A DNA stretch of 64,000 bases from Buchnera aphidicola (Anoecia corni) (lineage in GTDB: Bacteria > Pseudomonadota > Gammaproteobacteria > Enterobacterales > Enterobacteriaceae). Of this stretch, positions 31,120 to 42,413 are shown piece after piece; position 1 is the first letter of the stretch, and the number at the start of each line of letters is the position of its first letter. The DNA is taken from assembly GCF_964056675.1 (NCBI RefSeq), contig NZ_OZ060371.1:486786-550785 (forward strand), in the 5' to 3' direction. The position numbers and the translations under genes are program-made. The notes under the pieces are model-generated. The model was not told where the DNA came from. It searched no databases and saw only the letters and a program-made list of their open reading frames with translations.

Positions 31120-33330
31120 TCACAAATTTATAAAAAATTTGGACGCTTTTGAAAATTTTTTTTTTGATAAAAACAAGAATTCGATTTTTCTAGATTCAGT
31201 AGAAACAGTATGTATTTTAACTATTACTTTATCTCCTAAAGAAAAAAACAAATCTGAAGATTTTCCAACTAACTTTTGTTTCTGATGATCATATAAATAC
31301 TTATCATTGCTTAAAGTAGATACATGCACTAAACCATCAATTAAAAACCTAGATAATCTTACAAAAAATCCAAACTCAACAACATGAAAAATTGTTCCTT
31401 CAAATTCTTCTCCTAATTTTTTCTTTACAAAATCACATTTTAACCATTCTATAGAGTCTCTTACCGCACATTCAGCTCTTCTTTCAGCAAAAGAACAATG
31501 ATGAGCTATTTTCTTCATCTTATCTTTAAAAAATAAAACATTTTTGTTTGAAAGGTATCTTGTTTTATCTATTCTTTTTAAAATATGATCTTTTAAAACC
31601 CTATGTACTAATAAGTCTGGATAACGTCTTATCGGAGAAGTAAAATGTGTATAACAACGTAAGGACAATGCAAAATGACCTTTGTTATTTACATTATAAA
31701 CAGCTGACTTCATAGAACGCAATAATAATTCTTGAACAATTTCATAATGAGAGTGAGTGAATAATTGTTTTAATATAGCTGAATAATCCATAGCACAAGG
31801 CGAAATATTTTTATTTAAACAAAAACCTAAATGATATAACATTTCTTGACAATTCTTAACACTTTTTTCGTCAGGAGGTTCATGATTTCTAAACGGTATA
31901 AAGGATTCGTTTTTTATTAAAAATTGAGCTGTTACTAAATTAGCTAAAACCATACATAATTCAATTAATTCATGAGAATTATATATATTCTTTTTATAAA
32001 TATCTTTTATTTTTAAAGAAGATGACAGTTTTATCTTATACTCTTGTTTTTTAAAAGAAATTTTATTTTGTAATACTGGAGAAGATTTTAAAACTAAATA
32101 TAATTGATATAAACAGTGTAAATCTTTTAATAAATTATTGTATTTAATACATACTAATTTTTTGTTCTGCCAGATATTATAAAGTTCTGTATAAGTAAGA
32201 CGAGCATGAGAATTTATAATTGCTTGATAATGTTTGTAATTTAAAATCTCTCCTTTTACTGATAACACTATTTCACAAACTAAAGTTAATCTATCTTTTT
32301 TAGGAATTAACGAACACAAATTATCGGATATTTTTTTTGGAAACATTGAAACAGAATAAGAAGGAAAATAAACAGATGTACTACGATTTTTAGCTTCTTT
32401 GTCTAATAATGAGTTAGGTTTTACATAATAACTGACGTCTGAAATAGCAATCCATACATTCCAAGTACCGTTTGGATTAATTCTACAACATATAGCATCG
32501 TCAAAATCAAAAGCTTCTTCGTCATCTATTGTTACTAAAGGTAAACTTCTTAAATCTACATAATTATTAACTATATCATCAGGAAAATCTTCATCTAATT
32601 TAATTACTTCTCGTTGAACATCTTTAGAAAATTTTTTTGGAATAAAATAATTATGCAGTGCTATTTGCGCTGCTAATACTGCATTCATCGTTTTTCCAAG
32701 TAATTTATATACTATTCCTGTAGCAATCTTAGTTTTTGTAGCTCTTTTAATAAGTTTTACTATCACTATAAAACCTGATTTAATAAATTTATTTTTGTTT
32801 TTATCAACTATTAATATTTGAAAATTAAATCTCAAATCATAAGGAAAAACTAAAAATTTATCATTACGTTTAAAACATTTCCCAATTATAAATAATGAAT
32901 TCACGGTATTTACTTTAATAACTATAGCTTCATATCTTTTTTTATCCGACATTTTAAAAACATATGCAGAAATTGAATCTCCATGTATACAATTTTTCAT
33001 TTGTCTTTTAGATAACCAACAACTTTCTTTTAGATATGCATTATTAAAAAAACCATAACCATTGCGATGACCTTCTACTGTTCCTTTAAGTATGTTTTTT
33101 TTATTTATCAAAATATATGTTGATTTTCTAATTAATAATAACTCTTTTCTTTTTCCCATTTCACCTAAAGTATTCTTTAACTTTTTCTTTTCTTCTAAAC
33201 TAACTATTTTAAATACTTTTTCTATTTGTTCTATAGTAATAATACTTTTATTATTCTTCTTCATCCAAGAAAGAAGTAAATTTTTTAAAAATACAATTGA
33301 CCTATTTTTTTTGTAGACACTGACTACCAT
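31120..33330 (-). CDS. rnr: Ribonuclease R, lacking the basic C-terminal tail
   Basis: 3'-5' exoribonuclease of the RNB family, 736 aa (E. coli 813). It has a helix-turn-helix-like N-terminus, cold-shock domains with KGTVEGHRNGYGFF, then the catalytic block TIDDEEAFDFDDAI whose Asp residues bind Mg, LRCYTHFTSPIRRYPDLLVHR, and a C-terminal S1 domain (GTIFHVVEFGFFVRL, DGLVHVSTL). It stops right after S1 at KKKFSKASKFFINL. The long Lys/Arg-rich tail of E. coli RNase R, which affects structured-RNA unwinding and SmpB binding, is missing. AGGAGC lies before the ATG. Order purA-rnr is as in E. coli, with nsrR lost. Confidence 0.95.
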   Translation of the reverse strand: MVVSVYKKNRSIVFLKNLLLSWMKKNNKSIITIEQIEKVFKIVSLEEKKKLKNTLGEMGKRKELLLIRKSTYILINKKNILKGTVEGHRNGYGFFNNAYLKESCWLSKRQMKNCIHGDSISAYVFKMSDKKRYEAIVIKVNTVNSLFIIGKCFKRNDKFLVFPYDLRFNFQILIVDKNKNKFIKSGFIVIVKLIKRATKTKIATGIVYKLLGKTMNAVLAAQIALHNYFIPKKFSKDVQREVIKLDEDFPDDIVNNYVDLRSLPLVTIDDEEAFDFDDAICCRINPNGTWNVWIAISDVSYYVKPNSLLDKEAKNRSTSVYFPSYSVSMFPKKISDNLCSLIPKKDRLTLVCEIVLSVKGEILNYKHYQAIINSHARLTYTELYNIWQNKKLVCIKYNNLLKDLHCLYQLYLVLKSSPVLQNKISFKKQEYKIKLSSSLKIKDIYKKNIYNSHELIELCMVLANLVTAQFLIKNESFIPFRNHEPPDEKSVKNCQEMLYHLGFCLNKNISPCAMDYSAILKQLFTHSHYEIVQELLLRSMKSAVYNVNNKGHFALSLRCYTHFTSPIRRYPDLLVHRVLKDHILKRIDKTRYLSNKNVLFFKDKMKKIAHHCSFAERRAECAVRDSIEWLKCDFVKKKLGEEFEGTIFHVVEFGFFVRLSRFLIDGLVHVSTLSNDKYLYDHQKQKLVGKSSDLFFSLGDKVIVKIHTVSTESRKIEFLFLSKKKFSKASKFFINL

Positions 33331-33606
33331 AACTATTAGCTCCTACATTTAATTCATATACATTTAATTATAAAAACATTCTTTAATATATTTTATTTTT
33401 AAAATAAAGTTAATATTTTTTATGTAAGATTAGACTAAAAAATATGTTATTGATAATTTATTTAATTAATAAAAACTTAAAAAATTAAGAATGAATTTAT
33501 TGTTTTAACATTTAATATGAATGATTTTTTAATAATAAGAAAATTGTACTTTTACATATGAAACAACTGTTTAATTACACTAAATTATTGTTTTTTTAAA
33601 CGTACT

Positions 33607-34905
33607 TTAAAAATTTTTATTTATAAAAACTGTATCTTCTCTTGCTGGACCAGTAGAAATTATTACTACAGGAACTTTTAGTATCTTTTCTATATACTTA
33701 ATATAATCCTTCGCAGCATCCGGTAATAAATTCCACTCAGTTATTCCGAATGTAGATTTATTCCATCCTAAAAACTTTTTATAAATAGGTACTATATTTT
33801 TCCAATCATTTATAGTACATGGAATATTATATATTTTTTTACCTGTTTTTATATGTTTATAACCTATACAAACATTTATTAATTTTAAAGTATCTAATAC
33901 ATCTAGTTTAGTTAAACATATTCCATTTAACGAATTTAACTGCACTGCATACTTAACTAAAACTAAATCTAACCAACCTATCCTTCTTTTTCTTCCAGTA
34001 GTAGAACCGAACTCATTTCCTATTTTACATATACTATCTGCTATAGTTCCAAATTGTTCTGTTGGAAAAGGTCCATTGCCTACTCGAGTAGAGTATGACT
34101 TTACAATACCTAAAATATAATTTATAGCAGAAAATCCTATTCCTGTGCCCGAAAAAACAGAACCAATCGTACTATTAGAAGACGTCACATATGGATATGT
34201 TCCATGATCTATATCTAACAAAGAACCTTGAGCCCCCTCAAATATAATATTTTTTTTCTTTTTAATTATTTTATGCAACGTACTATGTACGTCTATAACT
34301 AAACTTAGTAAATACTCTCTATATTTGTGTAACTCATTTATTACTGCAGAATATTCTACTTTCTTTTCTTTATAAAAATTGATTAATTGAAAGTTGTAAA
34401 AATCTAAATTTTCTTTTACATGATTTTGAAAATAATTTACATCCTTTAAATCTCCAATTCTTAAGCATCTCCTAGCTATCTTATCTTCATAGGAAGGACC
34501 TATACCTCTACCTGTTGTACCAATAGATTTTGAACCGCAAAATTTTTCTCGAGCTTTATCGATAGCTATATGGTACTCTAACAATAATGGGATCGATTCA
34601 GATAAGAACAATCTATTTTTTATTAAAATTCCTTGTTTTTTAAGTATATTAATTTCTTTTATAAAATTACATGGATATAGCACCACACCGTTAGTAATAA
34701 TACATATTACGTTTTTATTTAAAATTCCAGAAGGAATCATATGCAATATAGTTTTTTTATTATTTAAAACGATTGAATGCCCAGCATTATGACCTCCTTG
34801 AAATCGAACTACATAATTAACAAATTTAGTTAATAAATCAACAATTTTACCTTTGCCTTCATCCCCCCACTGCATTCCTAATATAACTATTCTTTTATTT
34901 TTCAT
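33607..34905 (-). CDS. purA: Adenylosuccinate synthetase
   Basis: First committed step from IMP to AMP, 432 aa when started at 34905 (E. coli 432). The frame opens at 34926, but AAAGGATATTCAATA before the ATG at 34905 and the family start IVILGMQWGDEGKGKIVD support the inner start. Other motifs are GGHNAGHSI, GTTGRGIGPSYEDK, FEGAQGSLLDIDHGTYPYVTSSN and the C-terminal TGPAREDT. It lies in the E. coli miaA-hflK-hflC-purA-rnr order, but hflC is missing upstream. Confidence 0.97.
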   Translation of the reverse strand: MKNKRIVILGMQWGDEGKGKIVDLLTKFVNYVVRFQGGHNAGHSIVLNNKKTILHMIPSGILNKNVICIITNGVVLYPCNFIKEINILKKQGILIKNRLFLSESIPLLLEYHIAIDKAREKFCGSKSIGTTGRGIGPSYEDKIARRCLRIGDLKDVNYFQNHVKENLDFYNFQLINFYKEKKVEYSAVINELHKYREYLLSLVIDVHSTLHKIIKKKKNIIFEGAQGSLLDIDHGTYPYVTSSNSTIGSVFSGTGIGFSAINYILGIVKSYSTRVGNGPFPTEQFGTIADSICKIGNEFGSTTGRKRRIGWLDLVLVKYAVQLNSLNGICLTKLDVLDTLKLINVCIGYKHIKTGKKIYNIPCTINDWKNIVPIYKKFLGWNKSTFGITEWNLLPDAAKDYIKYIEKILKVPVVIISTGPAREDTVFINKNF

Positions 34906-35875
34906 TATTGAATATCCTTTGTTCATAACGATTTAAACTATTTCCGATATTCATAATTAGTATTCCTATATGTTATGTGTATAATTCAAAATTAAAAATT
35001 TAAAGATAAACATATTTTCTTATGTTTTATATATACAATTTTTATTGTATAAATTAAAAAAAAATATTTTTATATATAAAATACTACTTTTTTTATGTTT
35101 TTTATTTTTAAATAAAACTAATTATGTAAAAGATAAACTAAAAATCTCTATTTTATAAAAAATCTTTTATTACACATATTAAAAATCAATATATATCTAA
35201 ATAAATACACAGATATTTTTTAATTATAAGTCATAATTAAACATTAATATAATCAATATTTATTATCAATTCTAGCATTTTACTCTATTAATAAAATAAA
35301 CTTTATGTTATTTAATTATTTTAAATAGTATTATACTGTATAAAAATTAAATGATTAATTAACATAAATAATATAACGTTATCAACGATGTAAAATTATT
35401 TAATGCTTTACATTTTAAAAAAAATATTTATGTATTGTATTTACATATAAAACATTTATTCAAAAAAAAATAATCTTATATAGATTTTTTTTTATAAAAA
35501 TAAAATCTATACTTATACTATAACAAATATTTTTTCTAAAAAAGTAAATATATATATATTGCTTTATCTATTAAAGATTTTAATTTTTATAAAGTAAAAA
35601 AACATTTTATACTTAAACTAAACTTATAGTACTAAATAAGACATTATATTAACATTTTTTAGTAAATTAATCAGTTGTATTAACAAATGAGATTTACTAT
35701 TTATTTACTAAAAAAAAATAAAAAAAATTATATATATATAAATAATATATATTTTTATATATTTACATATATCATTTTTATTAAATTTTAAATAATTATT
35801 AAACTAAATGCGTTAAAGTACATACACATATATTTACATATAACTACTGATAAATAATAACTTTTATATTATTTT
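34906..35875. other. Gene-less region where hflC would be expected
   Basis: 970 bases between hflK and purA. In E. coli hflC (about 1 kb) lies exactly here. I see no SPFH-like or prohibitin-like reading frame in any phase, only A/T tracts such as runs of TATA near 35730-35760. The size close to an hflC gene suggests it eroded in place. That is inference, since no sequence match is visible. Confidence 0.55.
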
Positions 35876-36607
35876 CTATAGTACATTTAATTCTTTGACA
35901 TAGTCTTTAACTAATTTTATACTATGTATCTTAATTTCTTTTCCATGAACTCCAATACTATTTAATATTTTTTGTTTGCACATTTCATTAAAAATTTTTT
36001 CTTGAATATCAATTATTTTAGAACTTAATATATCATCAGTTGAACATTGTTCAATTATTTTTTTGGAACAGTTTAATAAAGCTTCATCTAAATACATATC
36101 AATTTTTTCTTCTTTAACTAAAAAAAAATATTGCGTTGGATTAAAAATTTTATAACAAAATTCTATTTTTACTTGTACTTTACAATCATTGTTAGTAGGA
36201 AGTTTAATAGAAATAATTTTACTTTTCACATTTTTACATTCAGTTAAATCTAATAAACCTGTAAATCTTTTATTCCAATCAAACCCTGGTTGTATAAAAT
36301 TACTAATTCTCCAAAAAAAATTTAGAGTTTTCTGACTCGAACAATGGAATAAATATAAACCAGTTAACATCCAAAAAAATAAAAAAATAAATGCAAAATA
36401 TTTAAATATTTTTTTTAACTTTGTAAAAAAATTTTTTCTTTTCTTATTTTTGCAACTTGAATCATTGAAATTTAATACATCATTTTCTTTATTATATTTA
36501 TTTTTAATTTTTGATGATTTGTTATCTTTAAGAACAGCATTAACTTTCGGTTTTTTATATCCCCAAACATCCCTTTGTATCTTATTAGATTTTTTTTTAT
36601 CTGACAT
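35876..36607 (-). CDS. hflK: HflK-like protein, C-terminally truncated
   Basis: HflK and HflC form a large membrane-anchored periplasmic assembly that modulates the FtsH protease. The N-terminus RDVWGYKKPK matches HflK DPWGSSKP. A single membrane helix (about residues 78-95) and an SPFH-like part (FIQPGFDWN, matching E. coli LVEPGLNWK; KVEFCYKIFNPTQYFF-like) follow. It stops after VKDYVKELNVL, where E. coli HflK goes on for about 150 residues. The result is 243 aa against 419. The preferred start at 36607 has a strong GAGGGGAT site, so translation signals are kept. hflC is absent. Either a shortened working protein or an early pseudogene. Confidence 0.8.
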   Translation of the reverse strand: MSDKKKSNKIQRDVWGYKKPKVNAVLKDNKSSKIKNKYNKENDVLNFNDSSCKNKKRKNFFTKLKKIFKYFAFIFLFFWMLTGLYLFHCSSQKTLNFFWRISNFIQPGFDWNKRFTGLLDLTECKNVKSKIISIKLPTNNDCKVQVKIEFCYKIFNPTQYFFLVKEEKIDMYLDEALLNCSKKIIEQCSTDDILSSKIIDIQEKIFNEMCKQKILNSIGVHGKEIKIHSIKLVKDYVKELNVL

Positions 36608-36821
36608 AACTATCCCCTCATACACTCTTTCTAGTACTAATTTTATTATATACCGTTTAATTATTTAAATATAATTTAAATAATTAAAAACATGAAAGAA
36701 TTTCATTTATATGAAAAAGATAATTGATCATCAATTTTTCTATTAACTATTTTTTTTAAAATTATTTAAAACTAAGCAATGTTATACATTTATAATTTAA
36801 ATATATTTAAATTTATTTAAT

Positions 36822-37766
36822 CTAAATATATTTCTGTTTATTTAAGATGGTTAATAATGTGTTAATAGCTAATTTTTTATTTTCAGAATCTAAATAATAT
36901 AAAGAACTCCAACTACGAATCCATGTCATTTGTCTCTTTGCTAAGAAAACAGTAGCTTTCATTATTTCACAAACTAATTGACTGTAATTTATTTTATTAG
37001 TTAGATATTTATACATCTGTCTATAACCAACACAACGCATAGACGGCAAATTTTCATGAACATTTTTTTTAGACAAGATAATTTTTACTTCGTCTTCAAA
37101 ACCTGATTCCAACATAATTTTTAATCGAAGTTTTATATTATTATACAAAGTATGCTTATTTTTTGGTATTAATGCAAATTGACATATATTATGTAAAAAT
37201 CTTTTATTATTGTCTGCATTAGTTTTCGTTAAAGAACTACTTTTACATAAAACACTTAATTCTAACGCTCTAAATAATCTATAAGAATCATGTGGATGAA
37301 TTTTTTTAATTAACTTCGAATTTCTCTTCTTTAAAAAATCATATATATATTGTGTTCCTTTATTTTTTAAAATACTAATAATAGATTTTCTTAACTTTAT
37401 ACTCTTTTTCGGACTAAATTTTAATCCATTTAATAAAACTTTATAATACAACATTGTCCCACCAACAAAAACTGGAATATTCCCTCTATGCTGTATACTA
37501 TTTACTTCTCTTTGTGCATCATAAAAAAAATCAGCAACTGAATACGTTTCAGTAGGATCCTTTATATTTATTAATTTATGAGGTACCTTTAATAATTCAA
37601 AACTAGTAGGTTTAGCAGTTCCTATGTTCATACCTTTGTAAATTAATCCTGAGTCTACGCTAATAATTTCAATAGGAAGAATTTTTTTTAAATTTATAGC
37701 AAACGAAGTTTTTCCACATGCTGTTGGACCCATAATAAATATCACAAATGATTTACTAAATGTCAT
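36822..37766 (-). CDS. miaA: tRNA dimethylallyltransferase
   Basis: Adds the isopentenyl group to A37 of tRNAs reading UNN codons, 314 aa (E. coli 316). Walker-like FIMGPTACGKTSFAI near the start, SVDSGLIYKGMNIGTAKP, HKLINIKDPTETYSVADF, VGGTMLYYK and the C-terminal CVGYRQMYKYL and KRQMTWIRSW are all typical. In E. coli the order is mutL-miaA-hfq-hflX-hflK. Here mutL, hfq and hflX are missing, and hflK follows after about 215 bases. Confidence 0.97.
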   Translation of the reverse strand: MTFSKSFVIFIMGPTACGKTSFAINLKKILPIEIISVDSGLIYKGMNIGTAKPTSFELLKVPHKLINIKDPTETYSVADFFYDAQREVNSIQHRGNIPVFVGGTMLYYKVLLNGLKFSPKKSIKLRKSIISILKNKGTQYIYDFLKKRNSKLIKKIHPHDSYRLFRALELSVLCKSSSLTKTNADNNKRFLHNICQFALIPKNKHTLYNNIKLRLKIMLESGFEDEVKIILSKKNVHENLPSMRCVGYRQMYKYLTNKINYSQLVCEIMKATVFLAKRQMTWIRSWSSLYYLDSENKKLAINTLLTILNKQKYI

Positions 37767-38626
37767 AGTTTCTTCTATTCTGAATAGATTATTTATTATA
37801 TAAAATTTATTTAATTTATTAATATCAATTATTCTCGTTTAAAATATAAAAACGCTACTTATTATCAATAAGATAAACATTTTTAATATTTCAAAAAAAG
37901 CACTCAATTGTTCTTTTAAAAAAATATAACTAAAATAAATACACAAATTATATTTTTTTATATACAAAATAAAGTTATACAACATTATATAATTTTATTT
38001 TATCACTCTATTATCTTAACAAATTTTTTTTATTCTCTGTTTTGTTATTAATTAACATTATCTTCATTAATTTATCAAAACGAATCAATGCTGTATATCT
38101 ATGTATATATAAAAACTATTTAATTTGCTTTAATAAATAGTATGTTACTTTTTTAAGCATTTTATATATATAAATTAACAATTAAATTTTTATATTCTAT
38201 TTTACACTTTTATTTTTTTTTGATTTAACTTAACATAAAACTATTATTGTTTTTTATTATAATTCTTTGAATTAGTTTTTAACTAATATTTTGTTTTTAA
38301 TTTAAAAATTAAAAACTATATGTAATTATAAAAAATAAGTATTAAAAATTTTTATTGTAAATAATACTAATTACACATATTGATATTTTAATCTATATAA
38401 TATATGTATACTGAAAACATGGTTAATTATAATTATACAAGTATATATAAATTTATATTTTTTAAAATAACGGTTTTTTAAATATATTTTCGATATCTAT
38501 ATTTATAACTTATAAAAATAAATAGTATTTTAAAAAAACATTTTTATTTAAAATAAAATAATTATAACTTTATTATTATAAATTTTTTTTAGTTAAAATG
38601 TTTTCTATTAATTTTCAACATATAAT
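37767..38626. other. Gene-less AT-rich region between miaA and pgi
   Basis: 860 bases with no recognisable gene. In E. coli mutL lies directly upstream of miaA, so an eroded mutL is plausible, but 860 bases is less than half a mutL gene and no motif can be read. Only A/T tracts are seen. Confidence 0.5.
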
Positions 38627-40285
38627 TTAACGATTTGATAATACCTTGCTACAAAAATTTATTAATCCATTAGTCGAACTATCAAAAGAAAGATTAGATT
38701 CATTTGTACTATATATACTATTTTCAATATCATTAGCCATTTTTTTGCCTAATTCAACCCCCCACTGATCAAAACTATAAATATTAAATATTACTCCCTG
38801 AACAAATGTTTTATGCTCATATAACGCAATTAATGAACCTAAATTATATGGATCTAATATATCTAATATAATAGAATTACTAGGTTTATTTCCATCAAAA
38901 CTTTTAAAAGTTGAAAATAATTTTTCATTGTTAGTAAGATTTACATTAAAATTGATATTTTCTTCAAAATCATTACTATTTTTACCAAACGCTAATGCTT
39001 TTGTCTGCGCTAAAAAATTTGCTAATAATTGAACACTATGCTTTTTAAATTTATTTGTTTTATTAATAGGAATTATAAAATCACAAGGAATTAATTTCGT
39101 TCCTTGATGAAGTAATTGATAAAAAGCATGTTGGCTATTTGTACCTACCCCTCCCCATACTATAGGACCCGTTTGCCAAGATACTTTTTTTCCTTGTTTA
39201 TTTATATTTTTTCCATTAGATTCCATATTCGTTTGTTGTAAATACTCTACAAACTTATGCATATGATAATTATATGGAAGAACAGCTTCTGTTTCTGTAT
39301 TGAAAAAATTATTGTACCAAATTCCAATTAACGCCAATATAACAGGTATATTTTCTTCTAATTTTTTTTTAGAAAAATGCACATCCATGTCATAAGCTCC
39401 TTGTAAAAGACTAATAAAATTTTTATATCCAACAGCTAAAGAAATAGAAAGTCCAATAGAAGACCATAGTGAGTAACGCCCTCCAACCCAATTCCAAAAT
39501 CTGAATATATTGTTTTTTGAAATTCCAAAATTTTGAGCATATTGTACATTTGTAGTTAATGCGAAAAAATGCTTTTCTAAACTCTTTTTTATTTTTGTTT
39601 TTTTTAGAAAAATATTTTTTATTGTCGTCGCATTTGTCATTGTTTCTTTCGTAGTAAAAGTCTTTGAAGAAATTAAAAAAATAGTTGTTTCAAAATTTAT
39701 TTTCTTTAAAATGCTCAAAATATTATAAGAATCAATATTAGAAATAAAATGTACATTCAAATGATTTCTATATTGCTTTAAAGATTCTATCACCATATTT
39801 GGACCTAAATGAGATCCTCCTATTCCAATATTCACAACATCAGTAATTTTTTTATTAGTATATCCAGTCCATTTACCTTGTATTATTAAATTTGAAAACA
39901 CTTTCATTTGTTCTAAACTATTTTTTACATCTATCATTACATTTCGTCCATCTACTACAATTGGATCATGACCCATATTGCGTAATGCTATATGTAAAAC
40001 AGGTTGATTCTCTGTATAATTTATTTTTTTACCTGAAAACATATCTTTTATAGCTGTTTCTAAACCCATTTCTTTAGCAAGTTGTATTAGTAATTGTATT
40101 GTATTCTTTGTAATATTATTTTTTGAAAAATCAACTAATATTTTGTTTTTAAAAATTAATGAAAATTTTTTAAATCTACTAAAATCTTTTAAAAAAAAAT
40201 CTTTTATATGTATTTTACTTATAAATTTAAAATGGTTACTAAGCTCTTTCCAAGAATTAGTTTCATTTGGATTTATTGTGTTCAT
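38627..40285 (-). CDS. pgi: Glucose-6-phosphate isomerase
   Basis: Glycolytic enzyme, 552 aa (E. coli 549). Signature segments are [73 protein letters not shown] (catalytic His region) and the end-region [11 protein letters not shown] (catalytic Lys). The frame is intact over its full length despite many A/T tracts. It is divergent from orn. Confidence 0.98.
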   Translation of the reverse strand: MNTINPNETNSWKELSNHFKFISKIHIKDFFLKDFSRFKKFSLIFKNKILVDFSKNNITKNTIQLLIQLAKEMGLETAIKDMFSGKKINYTENQPVLHIALRNMGHDPIVVDGRNVMIDVKNSLEQMKVFSNLIIQGKWTGYTNKKITDVVNIGIGGSHLGPNMVIESLKQYRNHLNVHFISNIDSYNILSILKKINFETTIFLISSKTFTTKETMTNATTIKNIFLKKTKIKKSLEKHFFALTTNVQYAQNFGISKNNIFRFWNWVGGRYSLWSSIGLSISLAVGYKNFISLLQGAYDMDVHFSKKKLEENIPVILALIGIWYNNFFNTETEAVLPYNYHMHKFVEYLQQTNMESNGKNINKQGKKVSWQTGPIVWGGVGTNSQHAFYQLLHQGTKLIPCDFIIPINKTNKFKKHSVQLLANFLAQTKALAFGKNSNDFEENINFNVNLTNNEKLFSTFKSFDGNKPSNSIILDILDPYNLGSLIALYEHKTFVQGVIFNIYSFDQWGVELGKKMANDIENSIYSTNESNLSFDSSTNGLINFCSKVLSNR

Positions 40286-40581
40286 ATAGTAAATCCTATT
40301 TAATGTTTAAAATATACAAAATAGTACCTTACATCACATAAAATTCAATTCTATACTATAAGTATATATATTTATACTTTCTTAATCATTTGTTTTTTTA
40401 TTTTAATGAATCTTAAATTAATATACTATATTTTTATACTTATACAAGCAATAATAAAATTATTATATAATTTTTTAAACTAACTATCTTTTTAACTAAA
40501 TGTTAAATTAAATTATTATGTTCTATTTATTTTTAACAATTTTGTTTAAATACAACTGTTTTCTAATTAAGAAGTATATAC

Positions 40582-41124
40582 ATGAAATCTAATAATTTAG
40601 TATGGATAGACTTAGAAATGACAGGTTTAAATCCAAATTTTCACAAAATTATTGAAATAGCAATTATTATTACAGATATTCATTTAAATATTTTATCTAT
40701 AGGACCATGTATTGCTATTAATCAATCAAAAAAAAATATAAATCTTATGAATTCATGGAATAGAATAACACATAAAAAAACAGGGCTGTTAACTAGAGTA
40801 CAAACTAGTTCGTATAACGAAAAAAAAGCTGAAAAAGAAATCATTCTTTTCTTAAAAAAATGGATTCCACGAAATTCTTCTCCTCTATGTGGGAATAGCA
40901 TAAATAAAGATAGACAATTTTTATTAAAATATATGAAAAGATTAGAATTGTACTTTCACTACAGATCTATAGACGTTAGTACTATAAAAGAATTAATTAA
41001 AAGATGGAATCCTTATTTAAAATTATTTAAAAAAAAATCTATTCATAACGCAAAAAACGATTTATTAGAATCAATAAAAGAATTAAAATTTTATAAAAAA
41101 AATTTCTTTATTAATTTTTGTTAA
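40582..41124 (+). CDS. orn: Oligoribonuclease
   Basis: Degrades 2-5 nt RNA leftovers, 180 aa (E. coli 181). The DEDD motif starts in WIDLEMTGLNP (Asp and Glu), with PLCGNSINKDRQFL for the second and HNAKNDLLESI for the last block; YRSIDVSTIKEL is a family marker. AAGAAG precedes the start. It is followed by tRNA-Gly at 126 bases. Essential in E. coli, which fits its retention. It complements RNase R in RNA turnover. Confidence 0.97.
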   Translation: MKSNNLVWIDLEMTGLNPNFHKIIEIAIIITDIHLNILSIGPCIAINQSKKNINLMNSWNRITHKKTGLLTRVQTSSYNEKKAEKEIILFLKKWIPRNSSPLCGNSINKDRQFLLKYMKRLELYFHYRSIDVSTIKELIKRWNPYLKLFKKKSIHNAKNDLLESIKELKFYKKNFFINFC

Positions 41125-41177
41125 AGTGATTTAACATAAGGTTATTTTATCTAAATGATAGATTAAACCTAGAATAC

Positions 41178-41205
41178 TTGAAAATACTGTAAATTTAAGT
41201 ATAAT
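41178..41205 (+). promoter_or_regulatory. Sigma-70 promoter for tRNA-Gly
   Basis: TTGAAA at 41178-41183 and a perfect TATAAT at 41200-41205 with a 16-base spacer. A start near 41212 would give a leader of about 38 bases before tRNA-Gly at 41250. It is one of the clearest promoter matches in the window, although A/T richness raises the chance rate. Confidence 0.55.
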
Positions 41206-41249
41206 AGACGTAATTACACTACAATATTAAATTATATTTTTACTTACTT

Positions 41250-41322
41250 GCGGGAATAGCTCAGTTGGTAGAGTACAACCTTGCCAAGGTTGTGGTCGCG
41301 AGTTCGAATCTCGTTTCCCGCT
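41250..41322 (+). tRNA. tRNA-Gly (anticodon GCC)
   Basis: Acceptor GCGGGAA pairs with TTCCCGC at 41315-41321. The anticodon loop TTGCCAA gives GCC, and the T-loop is GAGTTCGAATCTC. Discriminator T; the next bases are AAT, so CCA is not encoded. Sequence is close to E. coli glyV-type tRNA. Preceded by a clear promoter at 41178-41205. Confidence 0.96.
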
Positions 41323-41610
41323 AATAAAAATATTAATTTTAAACAATTTTATATATATTTATATTCAATTATTTTGTCTCATTCATTATTTCTAAAAACT
41401 ATTTAGTATCTTAATACATCTAAATATAAAATGTCTAAATTAGATAAATCTAATACAATAAATTATTAAAAACTATTTAAACAACACATTTATTATGAAA
41501 AGTATGTCAAAAAATTAAATTGTTAATACATTTGTATTTACATTTATTTTGTTTAACATTATTAAATGTTAATTTAACTAAATTTAATAATATGTAAACT
41601 TAAACTATTT

Positions 41611-41829
41611 CTACTTTATACCTTCTGAAAACAAAGAAAATCTTTTATTAAATCTATCAATTCTACCTTTTTTATCTACTACTCTTTGTTTTCCAGTGTA
41701 AAATGGATGACATTTAGAACATACATCTAAACTAATATCTACATTTATAGTAGAAAATATTTCTATTTTATTATTACAAGAACAAGAAGCTACTATTTTA
41801 TAATATTTTGGATGCACATTTTTCTTCAT
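41611..41829 (-). CDS. rpmE: 50S ribosomal protein L31 (zinc-binding type)
   Basis: 72 aa from the ATG at 41829 (E. coli 70). An upstream ATG at 41835 is too close to the AAGGAA site; the inner start gives the family N-terminus [12 protein letters not shown] and a spacing of eight bases. The zinc ligands are kept in ASCSC and [22 protein letters not shown] near the C-terminus is typical. The Cys-containing form indicates zinc-dependent L31, not the YkgM type. Confidence 0.96.
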   Translation of the reverse strand: MKKNVHPKYYKIVASCSCNNKIEIFSTINVDISLDVCSKCHPFYTGKQRVVDKKGRIDRFNKRFSLFSEGIK

Positions 41830-42413
41830 CAACATATTCCTTACGATATTTTTTTTTAGTTTAAAATATACTAGTTATAACAACATAGATTATTTATTAT
41901 TTTTTATACTTAAAAGTAAAACACTAATAATTATACATGAGAATGTGTACTTACCACGTTCTAAAAAAAATATATTTACTATGTTTTATAGTCTAGCTAA
42001 AAAGCTATATATATTTCAATTATCAAAAATAATAAATTATATTAATATACTATCAAATAAAACTAATCCTAATATTAGAACTATATAATAAATATTATAC
42101 AATAAAGTTGTATGACCATAAAACAAACCCTTACTATTTATAGTATCTTTTCATTTTTGTATAAAACTATAATTTAAATATTAATCATTTAATTTATTTG
42201 CTCTAACTACATAAATTTTTGAAAACCTCCATACAATTTATTAAATAATAATACTAAATATAGTCGATTATATTAAACTAAATAACATATATAAAAATAT
42301 TATATATATAATATATAATATATATATCTTTTTTTTTATTTGTTTATACATAAAACTATATTTAATAATTATAACTAAGATGTTCATAATTTTAAAAAAG
42401 GAAATATTCATTA
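41830..42413. other. Divergent intergenic region rpmE/hslV
   Basis: 584 bases between divergent rpmE and hslV. It must hold promoters for both. In E. coli hslVU is heat-shock controlled, but I could not find a convincing sigma-32 pair before hslV. An AAGGAAA Shine-Dalgarno lies at about 42399-42405, and a TATATA-rich block at 42280-42330. No coding relic is seen. Confidence 0.4.
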
